NCBI GenBank assembly: GCA_050951585.1
Contig: JBMNJI010000001.1
Coordinates: 1 to 64,000, forward strand
Source: UBA3937 sp050951585
Lineage (GTDB): Bacteria > Bacillota > Peptococcia > DRI-13 > DTU073
Direction: 5' to 3'
Length of the DNA stretch: 64,000 nt
In this document: positions 7,924-17,092 of the stretch, piece after piece
How the letters are laid out: each line of letters opens with the position of its first letter
How positions within the stretch are numbered: the stretch's first letter is position 1
Made by a program: the position numbers and the translations under genes
The notes under the pieces: model-generated
Seen by the model: only the letters and a program-made list of their open reading frames with translations
Told to the model about the DNA's origin: nothing
Databases searched by the model: none

Positions 7924-9303
7924 ATGAAAAAGCGGTGGACTTCGCGATATTGGTTATTACCCGGACTACTCACCTTAGCGCTCATTGCTGTTGGCGTGTG
8001 GGGATACCAGGAGTCAAGATTAAGGCAGGAACTGCAGAACAGGGCGGAAAGTCAATATCAAAAGGCCTTTCATGAATTGACCTGGCACCTGGACAACATT
8101 ACCGGGCAATTGGCCCAGGCCCTCGTCAGCTCCTCCAAAGAGCAGACAGTCTTGACGCTGGCCACTGTCTGGCGGCAGGTGTTTGCCGCCCAATCGAATC
8201 TCGGTGGCTTACCCCTTGCCTATGTGCCGTTATCGAAGACGGAAAAATTTTTGTCCGATACGGGCGAGGTGGCGAATACTTTGTTAGCCCAAACCGCCCG
8301 GGGGCAAGCAACCCTTCAGGAAGAAAGCAGTAAAGTGCTGGAGGAATTATATCACCGCTCCAAGACGTTAGGGGATGAATTAAACAAATTGCAGGCCAAA
8401 ATCCTGGGCCGCCAGTTAAGCTGGACGCAGGTAGAGCTGGCCTCCTTTGCCGGCGGGGGAAATTTAGAGGATAATACCATTCTCGATGGTTTTAATACCA
8501 TGGAACAAAGAATTGAGGAGTATCCGGAGATTAATCTCAGTGAGGACTTTAGCCCAGTCGAGCAGGAACCGAAGAAAATGCGCGGCAAAGAGGAAATCGG
8601 TGAGCAAAAGGCGCGGCAGATCGCCCTTGATTGGTGGTTCAGCGATGATCCGGGCGAACATCAAGCCAGGATTAGCTACGAAGGAGTGGGGGATATTCCG
8701 ACTTACGGGGTGGAGATTACTCCTTTGAACGAAGACGAGGGCGGGCCGGTCTATGTGGATATCAGTAAGTTGGATGGCGCGGTAATCTGGGCCATGAAGG
8801 AAAAGACGTCGGAAAGCCACAAGCTGAGTCTTGCCGAGGGGGAAAGAAAGGGACAGGAGTTTCTCGCCAGGCATGATCTGGAGGACTTTGTGGCGGTAAA
8901 GGCGCAAAAAGAAGACAATACGGCGGTCTATACCTTTGTGCCGCGGCAGGGAGAGGTCTTATTGTATCCCGATCAGATTAAACTCCAGGTTTCCCTTGAA
9001 GATGGCGAGATAACCGGGTATGAAGGTACGCCTTATTATATGTATAACCGCCCCCGGGAGTTGTCCGCCCCCAAGCTGACGGAGAGTGAGATCAAGAAGA
9101 TGGTCAGCCCCCGTCTTTCGATTGAGTTGGTGCGTCCAGCTTTAATCGTGAATACATGGGGGAAAGAGGTTCTTACCTGGGAAGTAAGGGGCAAATTTTT
9201 TGAAGAGCAATTTGCTATTTTCTATGATGCCAAGTCCGGAATTGAAGAAAATATCACGCGCATAACCCCTTCGCCGCAATTTACCTTTGAGGTGGAGAGT
9301 TGA
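7924..9303 (+). CDS. ypeB: Germination protein YpeB
   Basis: A 459-residue protein that partners SleB: in spore formers each is needed for the other's stability in the spore. It has one N-terminal transmembrane helix (WLLPGLLTLALIAVGVWGY), a helical region to about residue 200, and then PepSY-like repeats (for example QKARQIALDWWF, LSLAEGERKGQEFL and LTESEIKKMVSP). ATG 7924 follows AAAGGCAGG at 7907-7915. It is 63 bases downstream of sleB and in the same direction, so probably co-transcribed in the forespore. Confidence 0.9.
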   Translation: MKKRWTSRYWLLPGLLTLALIAVGVWGYQESRLRQELQNRAESQYQKAFHELTWHLDNITGQLAQALVSSSKEQTVLTLATVWRQVFAAQSNLGGLPLAYVPLSKTEKFLSDTGEVANTLLAQTARGQATLQEESSKVLEELYHRSKTLGDELNKLQAKILGRQLSWTQVELASFAGGGNLEDNTILDGFNTMEQRIEEYPEINLSEDFSPVEQEPKKMRGKEEIGEQKARQIALDWWFSDDPGEHQARISYEGVGDIPTYGVEITPLNEDEGGPVYVDISKLDGAVIWAMKEKTSESHKLSLAEGERKGQEFLARHDLEDFVAVKAQKEDNTAVYTFVPRQGEVLLYPDQIKLQVSLEDGEITGYEGTPYYMYNRPRELSAPKLTESEIKKMVSPRLSIELVRPALIVNTWGKEVLTWEVRGKFFEEQFAIFYDAKSGIEENITRITPSPQFTFEVES

Positions 9304-9306
9304 GCA

Positions 9307-9336
9307 TTGACATTCACCGAAGAAGGAACATATAAT
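9307..9336 (+). promoter_or_regulatory. Sigma-A promoter of argS
   Basis: TTGACA (9307-9312), 18-base spacer, TATAAT (9331-9336); both hexamers are perfect. It lies 36 bases upstream of the argS ATG. Confidence 0.8.
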
Positions 9337-9372
9337 TGTTTTGATTAGCAAGACGGAGAGAGGAGCAAAAAG

Positions 9373-11049
9373 ATGAGTAGTATTGTTGAAGCGAAAAAAC
9401 AGCAAGTGCATGTGCAGATAGAAAACGCTTTAGAGCAGGCCAGAGCCAACGGACAGTTGACTTTTGCGGAAATCCCGGCTTTTACGGTGGAAACACCCCG
9501 TGAAAAAGCCTTTGGCGATTTTGCCACAAATATTGCGATGCTTTTAAGTAAGCAGGAGAAGATGCCGCCGCGCAAAATTGCCGAGATTCTGGTGGCTAAT
9601 TTAGGAGAAGCCGGCCCTTTATTTGAAAAGGTGGAAATAGCCGGCCCGGGCTTTATCAATTTTTATCTGGGCAAAAGCTGGATATACGAAATAGTGCCGC
9701 AGGTTCTGCGGGAAGGCGACAGCTTCGGTCATTCCGCTTTTGGAGAAGGGCGGAAGGTGCAGATTGAATTTGTCAGCGCCAATCCGACCGGACTTTTACA
9801 TATGGGCAATGCCCGCGGCGCCGCCTTAGGCGATACTTTGTGCAATGTGATGAAAGCGGCCGGTTACGATGTGCAAAAGGAGTTTTATATCAACGACGCC
9901 GGTAATCAAATTGAGAATTTCGGCAAATCACTGGAAGCCCGTTATTTTCAGTTGCTGGGGCAAAAGGTTGAATTTCCCGAAGAGGGCTATCACGGACAGG
10001 ATATTGTGGATAGCGTGAAGAAGATTATCGCCGAAGTCGGCGAGCAGTATTTAACGGTGGACAGTGCTTTGCGGCGGGAATTTTTAATCCAGAAGGCTTT
10101 GACTGAAAAACTGAGCAACATCAAAAGGGATTTGGCCGCTTTTGGTGTGGAGTATGATGTCTGGTTCAGTGAACAAACCCTGCATGATAGCGGGGCCATT
10201 ACCAAAACAATTGAGGAATTGCAGGAGAAGGGCTATATTTATGAAAACGAAGGGGCCCTTTGGTTAAAGACGACGGAGTTCGGCGATGAAAAGGATGAGG
10301 TCTTGGTGCGCTCAAACGGGGTACCGACATACTTTGCCGCTGATATTGCTTATCATCGCAATAAATTTGAAAGAGGCTTCGAGAAAGTCATTAATATTTG
10401 GGGCGCCGATCATCATGGACACGTCGCCAGGATGAAGGGTGCCATGCAGGCTTTAGGCCAGGATCCCGAAGCATTGGATGTCATTTTAATGCAATTAGTG
10501 CGTCTTTTCCGTAACGGGGAAATCGTGCGGATGTCCAAAAGGAGCGGTCAATATATTACCCTTTCTGAATTAATTGACGAAGTGGGGAAGGACGCCGCCC
10601 GTTTCTTCTTTGTTATGCGCAGTGCGGACAGCCAGATGGATTTTGATTTGGATTTAGCGAAAGCGGAGTCCTCGGAAAATCCTGTTTATTATGTGCAATA
10701 TGCGCACGCGCGGGTTTGCAGTATTCTAAAAGCGAGCATTGCTGAATTGCCTGATTATGACCGGGTGGACTTTTCCTTGTTAAAGGAAGAGGCGGAAATA
10801 GATTTGATCCGCAAGATTGCTGATTTCCCCGATGAGATCATTGGCGCGGCCCAATACTATGAACCGCATCGTCTGACCTATTATGCCCATGATTTAGCCT
10901 CGCTTTTTCACAGCTTTTATAACAGTTGCCGTGTGCTGATTGATGATGTGGAACTGCGCCAGGCCCGGCTGCTCCTGATCGAAGCGACCCGGATTACTTT
11001 GCGCAATGTCTTGCAATTATTAGGCGTGACAGCTCCGGAGCGGATGTAA
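9373..11049 (+). CDS. argS: Arginyl-tRNA synthetase
   Basis: Class I aminoacyl-tRNA synthetase, 558 residues, charging tRNA-Arg. The N-terminal additional (Add-1) domain covers about 1-115. The HIGH-type signature appears as LLHMGNARGA and the KMSKS region as VRMSKRSGQ, and the C-terminal DALR anticodon-binding domain starts near YVQYAHARVCS. GAGAGGAG precedes the ATG. It sits in a conserved argS-rpoE-pyrG order and has its own strong promoter. Confidence 0.97.
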   Translation: MSSIVEAKKQQVHVQIENALEQARANGQLTFAEIPAFTVETPREKAFGDFATNIAMLLSKQEKMPPRKIAEILVANLGEAGPLFEKVEIAGPGFINFYLGKSWIYEIVPQVLREGDSFGHSAFGEGRKVQIEFVSANPTGLLHMGNARGAALGDTLCNVMKAAGYDVQKEFYINDAGNQIENFGKSLEARYFQLLGQKVEFPEEGYHGQDIVDSVKKIIAEVGEQYLTVDSALRREFLIQKALTEKLSNIKRDLAAFGVEYDVWFSEQTLHDSGAITKTIEELQEKGYIYENEGALWLKTTEFGDEKDEVLVRSNGVPTYFAADIAYHRNKFERGFEKVINIWGADHHGHVARMKGAMQALGQDPEALDVILMQLVRLFRNGEIVRMSKRSGQYITLSELIDEVGKDAARFFFVMRSADSQMDFDLDLAKAESSENPVYYVQYAHARVCSILKASIAELPDYDRVDFSLLKEEAEIDLIRKIADFPDEIIGAAQYYEPHRLTYYAHDLASLFHSFYNSCRVLIDDVELRQARLLLIEATRITLRNVLQLLGVTAPERM

Positions 11050-11070
11050 TTTTTATTTTTTCGAAAATAT

Positions 11071-11100
11071 TTGTCCGATAGGCAGGAAAACGGGTATATT
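11071..11100 (+). promoter_or_regulatory. Promoter candidate for rpoE
   Basis: TTGTCC (11071-11076), 18-base spacer, TATATT (11095-11100), about 46 bases before the rpoE start. Confidence 0.55.
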
Positions 11101-11146
11101 TGTGAGAATTATGGATTGTTTAGAATTATAAGAGGGGTGTTTGCCG

Positions 11147-11539
11147 ATGGAAGAATTAGAAAGCATTAATCCTAGTCTATCTGAAGTGGACATCATCTAT
11201 CAGGTATTAAAGGGTTCTGCCGATCATCAGGGCAAAAAACTGAAAGAGTTGCTACAGGCGGTTTTTCAGATTAAAGGGTGGTCGCCGGATGATCACCAGA
11301 AAATGGCCGCCATTCACACCCAGCTTATCCTGGATAACCGGATTGTTAACTTAGGACAAGGACTTTGGGGTTTAAAAGAATGGTCCCAGGCCAAAGTTGT
11401 CAGACGGAACCTGTCTTATGGCTCCCGTACGATTCCGTACCGCCGCCGTTCTTTATTGGATGAGGTTGAGGTTGAAGAGAAGGAATCTACTGACAAGTAT
11501 GAAAATGCCGAGGGCGATGAAGACTGGGACAACGAATGA
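11147..11539 (+). CDS. rpoE: RNA polymerase delta subunit (HARE-HTH domain)
   Basis: A 130-residue protein with an N-terminal HARE-HTH winged domain (IIYQVLKGSADHQGKKLKELLQAV ... NRIVNLGQGLWGLKEW) and a strongly acidic C-terminal tail (VEVEEKE...EGDEDWDNE). This is the architecture of the delta subunit, which displaces RNA polymerase from DNA and promotes recycling in Bacillota. Start ATG 11147 follows AGAGGGG at 11131-11137; the TTG at 11141 is an alternative. Its place directly before pyrG is the classical position. Confidence 0.85.
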   Translation: MEELESINPSLSEVDIIYQVLKGSADHQGKKLKELLQAVFQIKGWSPDDHQKMAAIHTQLILDNRIVNLGQGLWGLKEWSQAKVVRRNLSYGSRTIPYRRRSLLDEVEVEEKESTDKYENAEGDEDWDNE

Positions 11540-11580
11540 AATGGGCAGATTTTCTTGATAAATTCTTCATAAAAAGATTG

Positions 11581-11609
11581 TTGACGCAGTCTAAAGGGAA
11601 GTATAAAAT
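11581..11609 (+). promoter_or_regulatory. Promoter candidate for pyrG
   Basis: TTGACG (11581-11586), 17-base spacer, TAAAAT (11604-11609). The transcript would have a leader of about 100 bases containing a perfect hairpin at 11657-11677. Confidence 0.6.
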
Positions 11610-11656
11610 CTTAGAAGGACTAGTTAGGGAATACTTTATAATAACCAGTGATGCGG

Positions 11657-11677
11657 TATAACGAGTGCTACGTTATA
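11657..11677 (+). promoter_or_regulatory. Hairpin in the pyrG leader
   Basis: TATAACG (11657-11663) pairs perfectly with CGTTATA (11671-11677) around a 7-base loop, 43 bases before the pyrG ATG. No T run follows, so it is not an ordinary terminator. The leader lacks a GGGC transcript start as used for CTP-dependent attenuation in other Bacillota. Confidence 0.4.
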
Positions 11678-11719
11678 AGCAAGAACAGGATTTCTCGGGA
11701 GGAGGGAAAGAAAGGGGAT

Positions 11720-13321
11720 ATGGCAAAATTTATTTTTGTAACAGGCGGCGTTGTGTCTTCCCTGGGAAAAGGTATTACAGCGTCATCTTTGGGATGTTTG
11801 TTAAAAAGCCGTGGCTTGAAAGTAGCGATGCAGAAATTTGATCCTTATATTAATGTTGACCCCGGGACACTGAGTCCTTATCAGCACGGGGAGGTTTTCG
11901 TGACTGATGACGGGGGGGAAGCGGATCTCGACCTTGGTCATTATGAACGGTTTGTTGATATAAATGTGAGCAGAAACAGCGATACCACCACCGGCAAAAT
12001 ATACTGGTCGGTGATCAATAAGGAACGGAAAGGTGACTATCTGGGCGGGACGGTTCAGGTTATTCCGCATATCACCAATGAAATAAAAGAATCAATTCTA
12101 CGTGTGGCCAAAGAGAGTAATCCGGATGTGGTGATTACGGAAATTGGCGGCACTGTTGGCGATATTGAATCCCTTCCTTTTTTGGAGGCTATCCGGCAGA
12201 TCAAAAGCGATGTCGGGCGGGATAATATCTTATACATTCATGTGACCCTGGTGCCTTATATTAAGGCAGCCGGAGAGGTGAAAACAAAACCGACGCAACA
12301 TAGCGTGAAGGAACTGAGAAGCATCGGTATTCAGCCGGATGCCATTGTGTGTCGTTGCGAGAGACCTCTTTCCAAAGAATTGGAGGAAAAGGTCGCTTTA
12401 TTCTGTGATATCGAAAAGGATGCTGTCATTCAGGCAGTTGATGCCGAAACCATCTATGAATTACCGTTAAAATTAAAAGAACAAGGCTTTGACGATTTTG
12501 TGGTAGAACGTTTAGGCTTGCAATGCGGTCCGGCGCAAATTGCCGACTGGGAGAGGATTGTCCAGCGGATAAAAAATCCGCAAGGCACGGTGAAGGTTGC
12601 GCTGGTGGGTAAGTATGTTGAGCTTCCGGATGCGTATATCAGTGTCTGTGAGGCTTTAACCCATGCCGGAATTTATCATAATGTCAAGGTAGAAGTGAAC
12701 ATGATTTCTTCTGTGAAGTTGGAAAATGGGGTGGATCCGGAAATATTTCTCAAGGATGCCGATTGTATTTTGTTGCCGGGTGGCTTTGGGGACAGGGGTA
12801 TTGCCGGCAAGCTGAAAGCCATTAACTATGCTCGGGAAAAGGGAATACCTTTCTTAGGCATTTGTCTCGGAATGCAACTGGTCGTGGTGGAATTTGCCCG
12901 GAATGTGGCGGGGCTGGATGCCGGCAGTTCCGAATATCAACCGGACGTACCGCATCCCGTGATTAGTATGTTGCCGGAGCAAAAGAATGTTCAGGAGTTG
13001 GGGGGAACGATGAGATTAGGCAGTTACCCCTGTGTGTTGAATGAAAAAACCAAAGCCTATGCGGCTTATGAGCGCAAAGAGATCGGGGAAAGACACAGGC
13101 ACCGTTTTGAATTCAATAATGAGTACCGGGACATTTTAGCAAAGCACGGCATGGTGATTAGCGGCGAATCTCCCGATCATGAGCTGGTAGAAATAATTGA
13201 ACTGCGGGATCATCCCTGGTTTGTAGCCTGTCAGTTCCATCCGGAGTTTAAATCCAGACCGAACAGAGCCCATCCTTTGTTCCGTGATTTTATTGGCGCT
13301 GCTCTGAAGGAAAAGAAATAA
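11720..13321 (+). CDS. pyrG: CTP synthase
   Basis: A 533-residue glutamine-hydrolysing CTP synthase converting UTP to CTP. The N-terminal synthase domain starts with KFIFVTGGVVSSLGKGI (P-loop) and covers ~1-270; the C-terminal class I glutamine amidotransferase has GICLGMQ with the nucleophilic Cys, and an HPE near the end (FHPEFKSRP). ATG 11720 is chosen over an in-frame ATG 72 bases upstream because family members begin MAKFIFVTGG and AAAGGGG lies just before it. Confidence 0.97.
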   Translation: MAKFIFVTGGVVSSLGKGITASSLGCLLKSRGLKVAMQKFDPYINVDPGTLSPYQHGEVFVTDDGGEADLDLGHYERFVDINVSRNSDTTTGKIYWSVINKERKGDYLGGTVQVIPHITNEIKESILRVAKESNPDVVITEIGGTVGDIESLPFLEAIRQIKSDVGRDNILYIHVTLVPYIKAAGEVKTKPTQHSVKELRSIGIQPDAIVCRCERPLSKELEEKVALFCDIEKDAVIQAVDAETIYELPLKLKEQGFDDFVVERLGLQCGPAQIADWERIVQRIKNPQGTVKVALVGKYVELPDAYISVCEALTHAGIYHNVKVEVNMISSVKLENGVDPEIFLKDADCILLPGGFGDRGIAGKLKAINYAREKGIPFLGICLGMQLVVVEFARNVAGLDAGSSEYQPDVPHPVISMLPEQKNVQELGGTMRLGSYPCVLNEKTKAYAAYERKEIGERHRHRFEFNNEYRDILAKHGMVISGESPDHELVEIIELRDHPWFVACQFHPEFKSRPNRAHPLFRDFIGAALKEKK

Positions 13322-13514
13322 AACGGTGCGGTTGCGGGTAATTCATCTATACAGGGAAAAGCGGAAGATATTCAAGGCGCAGCGGGGGCTGTGCCTATTT
13401 CTTTAGCAATGCTTGATAGTATCTTAATCCGATCGAAAAGCTTGAGTAAGAAGCGCATTTATAGGTAGAATAGGAGTAAGGGTAGTATTAAGGAGGACAC
13501 AAAAGGAGGAGCTT

Positions 13515-14663
13515 ATGTATAAGGCACGGATACTGACATCGGAGGAAAAGGAATATTATAATAACTTTCTCCTGAGTGCCCCCAAAGGACATATCTTGCA
13601 GTCGTGGGAATGGGGAGAGCTAAAGGGGAAAGGGGAATGGCAGCCCTATCACCTGATCGTGGAGCAGGAAAAGGAAAACGCGGAAGGGAAAGAAGCGGGA
13701 GTAGAACCCGTTGCCGCCATCAGTATTTTAGCCCGCCGCATCCCTTTGTTGGGGAAGTACATCTTTTATGCGCCCCGTGGGCCGGTGGGGGATGTGCATA
13801 ATACCGGGCTGATGGACTTTTTATTTGCCGAAGTCCGAAAATTTGCCCGGGAAAAGGGGGCCATTTTCCTGAAGCTTGATCCGGATATCTCCGTCGAAGA
13901 CCAGGACTTTGCCGAATACCTACGCACCCGGGGTTTTCGGGCGGCGGAAAAAGGTGAAGGCTTTGAAGGGATTCAGCCCAAATTCGTCTTTCGTTTGGAT
14001 CTAGAGCCGGATCCGGAGACGCTTTTTAATAATTTTCATCAAAAAACCCGTTATAATATCCGCCTGGCCACCAAAAAAGGGGTGACAATCCGCCAAGATT
14101 GCGAAAAAGACCAGTTGCCGCTCTTTTATGAGATCCTAAAAGAAACAACCGAACGGGATAAATTTTTAGTGCGGCCTTATCGCTATTTTGCGGAGATGTG
14201 GGACCTACTGGCCCCGGCAGGCTATCTCAAGCTTTTTATGGCTTATTACGAAGACCGGCCGATTGCGGGCACCCTGGCTTTTCTCTTTGGGGACAAAGCC
14301 TGGTATATCTATGGGGCGTCCTCGAATCGGGACCGCCACGTGATGCCGAATTATTTGTTGCAGTGGACAATGATTCAGTGGGCGAAGGAAAACAACTGCC
14401 GCATGTACGATTTTCGCGGGGTTTCCGGCGATTTATCGGAGGACAATCCTCTTTATGGGCTGTACCGTTTTAAAAAGGGTTTTAACGGGACTTTTACGGA
14501 ATTTGTCGGCGAATATGATTTAGTATTTTCCGATTTCTATTATCGCTTGTGGACAACGCTCGAGCCGGTATACCAAAAAAATATCCGGCGGTTAATAGCT
14601 CTGAAAAAGGCAATTAAGGGTCAGGGAGGAGCGCGCAATGACACAGGAAAACAGGCCAAGTGA
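13515..14663 (+). CDS. FemX/FemAB-type aminoacyltransferase
   Basis: A 382-residue member of the FemAB (lipid II peptidyl bridge) family, which adds amino acids from aminoacyl-tRNA to the peptidoglycan stem peptide or interbridge. Typical segments are the early ILQSWEWGELKG, the PRGPVGD loop, FHQKTRYNIRLATKKGV in the middle and the closing YGLYRFKKGFNGTFTEFVGEYDL. The alanine racemase gene overlaps its 3' end, linking it to cell-wall precursor synthesis. The added residue (Gly, Ala or Ser) cannot be read from the sequence. AAGGAGGAG precedes the ATG. Between pyrG and this gene (13322-13514) I see no gene. Confidence 0.85.
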   Translation: MYKARILTSEEKEYYNNFLLSAPKGHILQSWEWGELKGKGEWQPYHLIVEQEKENAEGKEAGVEPVAAISILARRIPLLGKYIFYAPRGPVGDVHNTGLMDFLFAEVRKFAREKGAIFLKLDPDISVEDQDFAEYLRTRGFRAAEKGEGFEGIQPKFVFRLDLEPDPETLFNNFHQKTRYNIRLATKKGVTIRQDCEKDQLPLFYEILKETTERDKFLVRPYRYFAEMWDLLAPAGYLKLFMAYYEDRPIAGTLAFLFGDKAWYIYGASSNRDRHVMPNYLLQWTMIQWAKENNCRMYDFRGVSGDLSEDNPLYGLYRFKKGFNGTFTEFVGEYDLVFSDFYYRLWTTLEPVYQKNIRRLIALKKAIKGQGGARNDTGKQAK

Positions 14664-15822
14664 CACCAGGTGGGTAGAGGTGGATCTTGACGCTATTGCC
14701 AGCAATTATCACGCGATCCGGCAAAAAATCGGACCGGAGGTCAAGCTGCTGGGTGTGGTGAAGGCTGATGCCTATGGGCACGGAGCAGTGGAAGTAAGCC
14801 GCAAGCTTACGGAGCTGGGCGTGGATATGCTGGGGGTAACGACACCCGAGGAAGGGCGGATTTTGCGGGAAGCGGAGATTTCTGCGCCGATTCTCGTTTT
14901 TGGGGCCTTTTTGCCCGGGGAAGCCGTATATTATGCGCAGTATGGTCTAACCGCCACCGTGGCCAGCCGGGAAGCGGTGGACTGGTTAAGGGAGGCGGCC
15001 GCCGCAGCCGCGTGCCGGATTAGCGTTCATCTAAAAGTAGAAACCGGCATGGGGCGTTTCGGTTTATGGCCTGATGAGGTTGTGGCTGTGGCCCGGGAGA
15101 TTTCCGAATTACCGGAGCTTTGTTTAGAAGGGGTTTATTCGCATCTGGCTACGGCCATGTGGCAGGATAAGAGCTATGCCCGGAAGCAGTTTGGTATCTT
15201 TCAGCAGGTCTGTGCCTCGCTGGAAGAAGCGGGTATCCAAGGCTTAGTGAAACATCTGGCCAATAGCGCGGCCATATTGGAGCTGCCCGAAATGCATTTA
15301 GACATGGTACGGGCGGGGACTTTACTTTATGGACAAGCACCGGTGCCACGCCTGGCCCAAAAGATCAGCTTAAAGGATTCCTGGTGTTTAAAGGCGAAAG
15401 TAATTTACATCAAAACCTTACCGGCCGGTCATACGGCAGGTTATGGCCGGACCTTTAAAGCCCGCAGGACGACGACCCTGGCGGTTTTGCCCGTGGGGTT
15501 TCTGGACGGCATTCAGGTGGAGCCGGTCTTAAAACCGGCGGGGCTGTTGGATTTAGTCAAGGGAATGGCTAAACTGCTCTTACGGTATTGCGGCTATCAG
15601 AAATTAGGGGCACCGGTCCAATTCCCGCAAGGGGCGGGGAGGATTGCGGGCAAGGTGGAAATGCAGTTGCTACTGGTTGATGTTTCAGGGTTAGAGGGAA
15701 TTACGGTGGGGACGGTGGCGTGTATTCCGGCCAGAAGAACAGCGGTAAGCGCCGGCATTACGCGGGTTTATCTTGAAAACGGTCAAGTGTTAAGAAAACA
15801 AAAACAAGAAAACAGAGGATAG
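14638..15822 (+). CDS. alr: Alanine racemase
   Basis: A 394-residue PLP enzyme interconverting L- and D-alanine for peptidoglycan. The PLP lysine lies in VVKADAYGHG (residue ~42), and the second catalytic base, Tyr, in AGYGRTFKARR. The fold is a TIM barrel followed by a C-terminal beta domain. The ATG overlaps the upstream femX-like gene by 26 bases and follows GGGAGGAG, indicating translational coupling between two wall-synthesis genes. Confidence 0.95.
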   Translation: MTQENRPSDTRWVEVDLDAIASNYHAIRQKIGPEVKLLGVVKADAYGHGAVEVSRKLTELGVDMLGVTTPEEGRILREAEISAPILVFGAFLPGEAVYYAQYGLTATVASREAVDWLREAAAAAACRISVHLKVETGMGRFGLWPDEVVAVAREISELPELCLEGVYSHLATAMWQDKSYARKQFGIFQQVCASLEEAGIQGLVKHLANSAAILELPEMHLDMVRAGTLLYGQAPVPRLAQKISLKDSWCLKAKVIYIKTLPAGHTAGYGRTFKARRTTTLAVLPVGFLDGIQVEPVLKPAGLLDLVKGMAKLLLRYCGYQKLGAPVQFPQGAGRIAGKVEMQLLLVDVSGLEGITVGTVACIPARRTAVSAGITRVYLENGQVLRKQKQENRG

Positions 15823-15850
15823 CCGGAGGAAATAAAGAAGGAGGCTGCGT

Positions 15851-16207
15851 ATGGAGAATACTACAAATGTTATTAAAATTTTAATAGTTGATGATCAGGA
15901 AGGAATTCGGCAATTGTTAACGGAGGCCTGTGCTTTATTGGGCTATGAGGCCAAAACGGCCGCCAATGGGGATGAAGCTTTACAATTGATCGGTCAGGAG
16001 GATTTTCAGGTTGCGCTTGTTGATCTGAAAATGGGCGGTTTAAATGGTTTCGAAACAATGAAGCGGCTGAAGGAGAAGAGAAAGGATATGAGGGGCGTAT
16101 TTATGTCCGGCTATGGACTACGGGAAATGGAAGGGAATTATATTCTGAACAAACCATTTGATCTGCAGGAAATGGAAGATGTTTTAGAAAAAGTTCTCAA
16201 TAATTAA
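15851..16207 (+). CDS. spo0F: Spo0F-like single-domain response regulator
   Basis: A 118-residue stand-alone receiver domain. Acidic pair D14/D15, phospho-acceptor D58 (ALVDLKMGG), Ser86 in the switch position and K101 in NKPFD are all present. No output domain, as in Spo0F, which passes phosphate from sensor kinases to Spo0B in B. subtilis. Its location shortly before fba is the classical spo0F location. In Clostridia without Spo0B the role of such receivers is less clear, so the symbol rests on synteny as much as on sequence. Confidence 0.75.
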   Translation: MENTTNVIKILIVDDQEGIRQLLTEACALLGYEAKTAANGDEALQLIGQEDFQVALVDLKMGGLNGFETMKRLKEKRKDMRGVFMSGYGLREMEGNYILNKPFDLQEMEDVLEKVLNN

Positions 16208-16319
16208 GCAGAAAAAAGGGCAGGATTTTTCGGTAGAATGAAGAATAATTTTTAATAAACCGATACAAAGGTACTACAGGCGTGAAGAGCAAAGAGCAAA
16301 AAGAAAGCGGGTAAGAAAA

Positions 16320-16997
16320 GTGCTTATTACGACGAATACCATCCTGACCCTGCGTTGTCCGAAATGCGGGAAAACAAATATGTATGCCTTGTCCCGTTTC
16401 CGTTGCGGGAAAAGAAACCCCTTTCATTTGAGCTGTGAATGCGGGAGCAACCTGCTGGAGATCTCCAGAAAAGGGCGGGAAGCATATTGGCTGCGTGTTT
16501 TATGTAATCTGTGTGAAACGGAGCATGTTTTTCATCTGTCCGGAGCACAGATTTGGAATAAAAAAGCGCTTTCGCTTCATTGCGAAAACACCCAAATCGT
16601 GCTTGGCTATCTGGGCAGCAAGGAAGAAGTGCTGAAAGCGATTAATGAAGAGGCGGACCTGACTAAGGGAATTGCTGCTCAAGCTGCTCAATTGGAAAAC
16701 AGGGATTTTTATGTGAATTCGGCCATTATGCTTCAGGTGCTTGAAGCTTTACGGAAAATTGACGAGCAAGGCCAAATTTCTTGCAGTTGTGGCAGAAGCG
16801 AACTGGAATTTGAAACATATCCGGACAGGGTGGAAATTCGCTGCGTTGATTGTCAGGCTGTGGGGATCGTCTTTGCGGAATCAGTCCGTGATCTCCGGAA
16901 TATCAACAAAACGGAGGCCATTCAATTGGCGGCAGCCACCCGCAAATATTTAGATGATAGTAGTTTTCGCGGAAAAAAGAAGGTTAAAAATAAGTAA
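16320..16997 (+). CDS. Zinc-ribbon-rich protein of unknown function
   Basis: A 225-residue soluble protein I do not recognise. It contains several Cys pairs of zinc-ribbon type: CPKCGK (near residue 13), CECGS (~40), CNLCE (~62), CSCGR (~152) and CVDC (~172). These suggest two separate zinc-binding units flanking a helical centre (EEVLKAINEEADL). The C terminus is Lys-rich. The start is GTG with a weak ribosome binding site, so the N terminus is uncertain. It lies between the spo0F-like gene and fba, on the same strand. Confidence 0.6.
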   Translation: MLITTNTILTLRCPKCGKTNMYALSRFRCGKRNPFHLSCECGSNLLEISRKGREAYWLRVLCNLCETEHVFHLSGAQIWNKKALSLHCENTQIVLGYLGSKEEVLKAINEEADLTKGIAAQAAQLENRDFYVNSAIMLQVLEALRKIDEQGQISCSCGRSELEFETYPDRVEIRCVDCQAVGIVFAESVRDLRNINKTEAIQLAAATRKYLDDSSFRGKKKVKNK

Positions 16998-17092
16998 AAC
17001 GACATAAAATTAGTTTATAGCGAAAAGATTTATGGTAAAATTGTACATGGATATAATAAAATCATCATGAAAAGAATTGGGGGCTTGGAAGG

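Noticed and set aside
7598..7924. 108-codon alternative frame over sleB
   Set aside because: Overlaps the entire catalytic domain of SleB in another frame; Pro/Arg-rich composition is typical of a shadow of GC-rich codons.
8464..8907. 147-codon minus-strand frame inside ypeB, and similar long antisense frames at 34359-34910 and 57375-57920
   Set aside because: All lie opposite well-identified genes and have no start signals or recognisable motifs.
11600..11720. Reiterative-transcription CTP attenuator for pyrG
   Set aside because: No GGGC at the expected transcript start and no terminator with T run in the leader.
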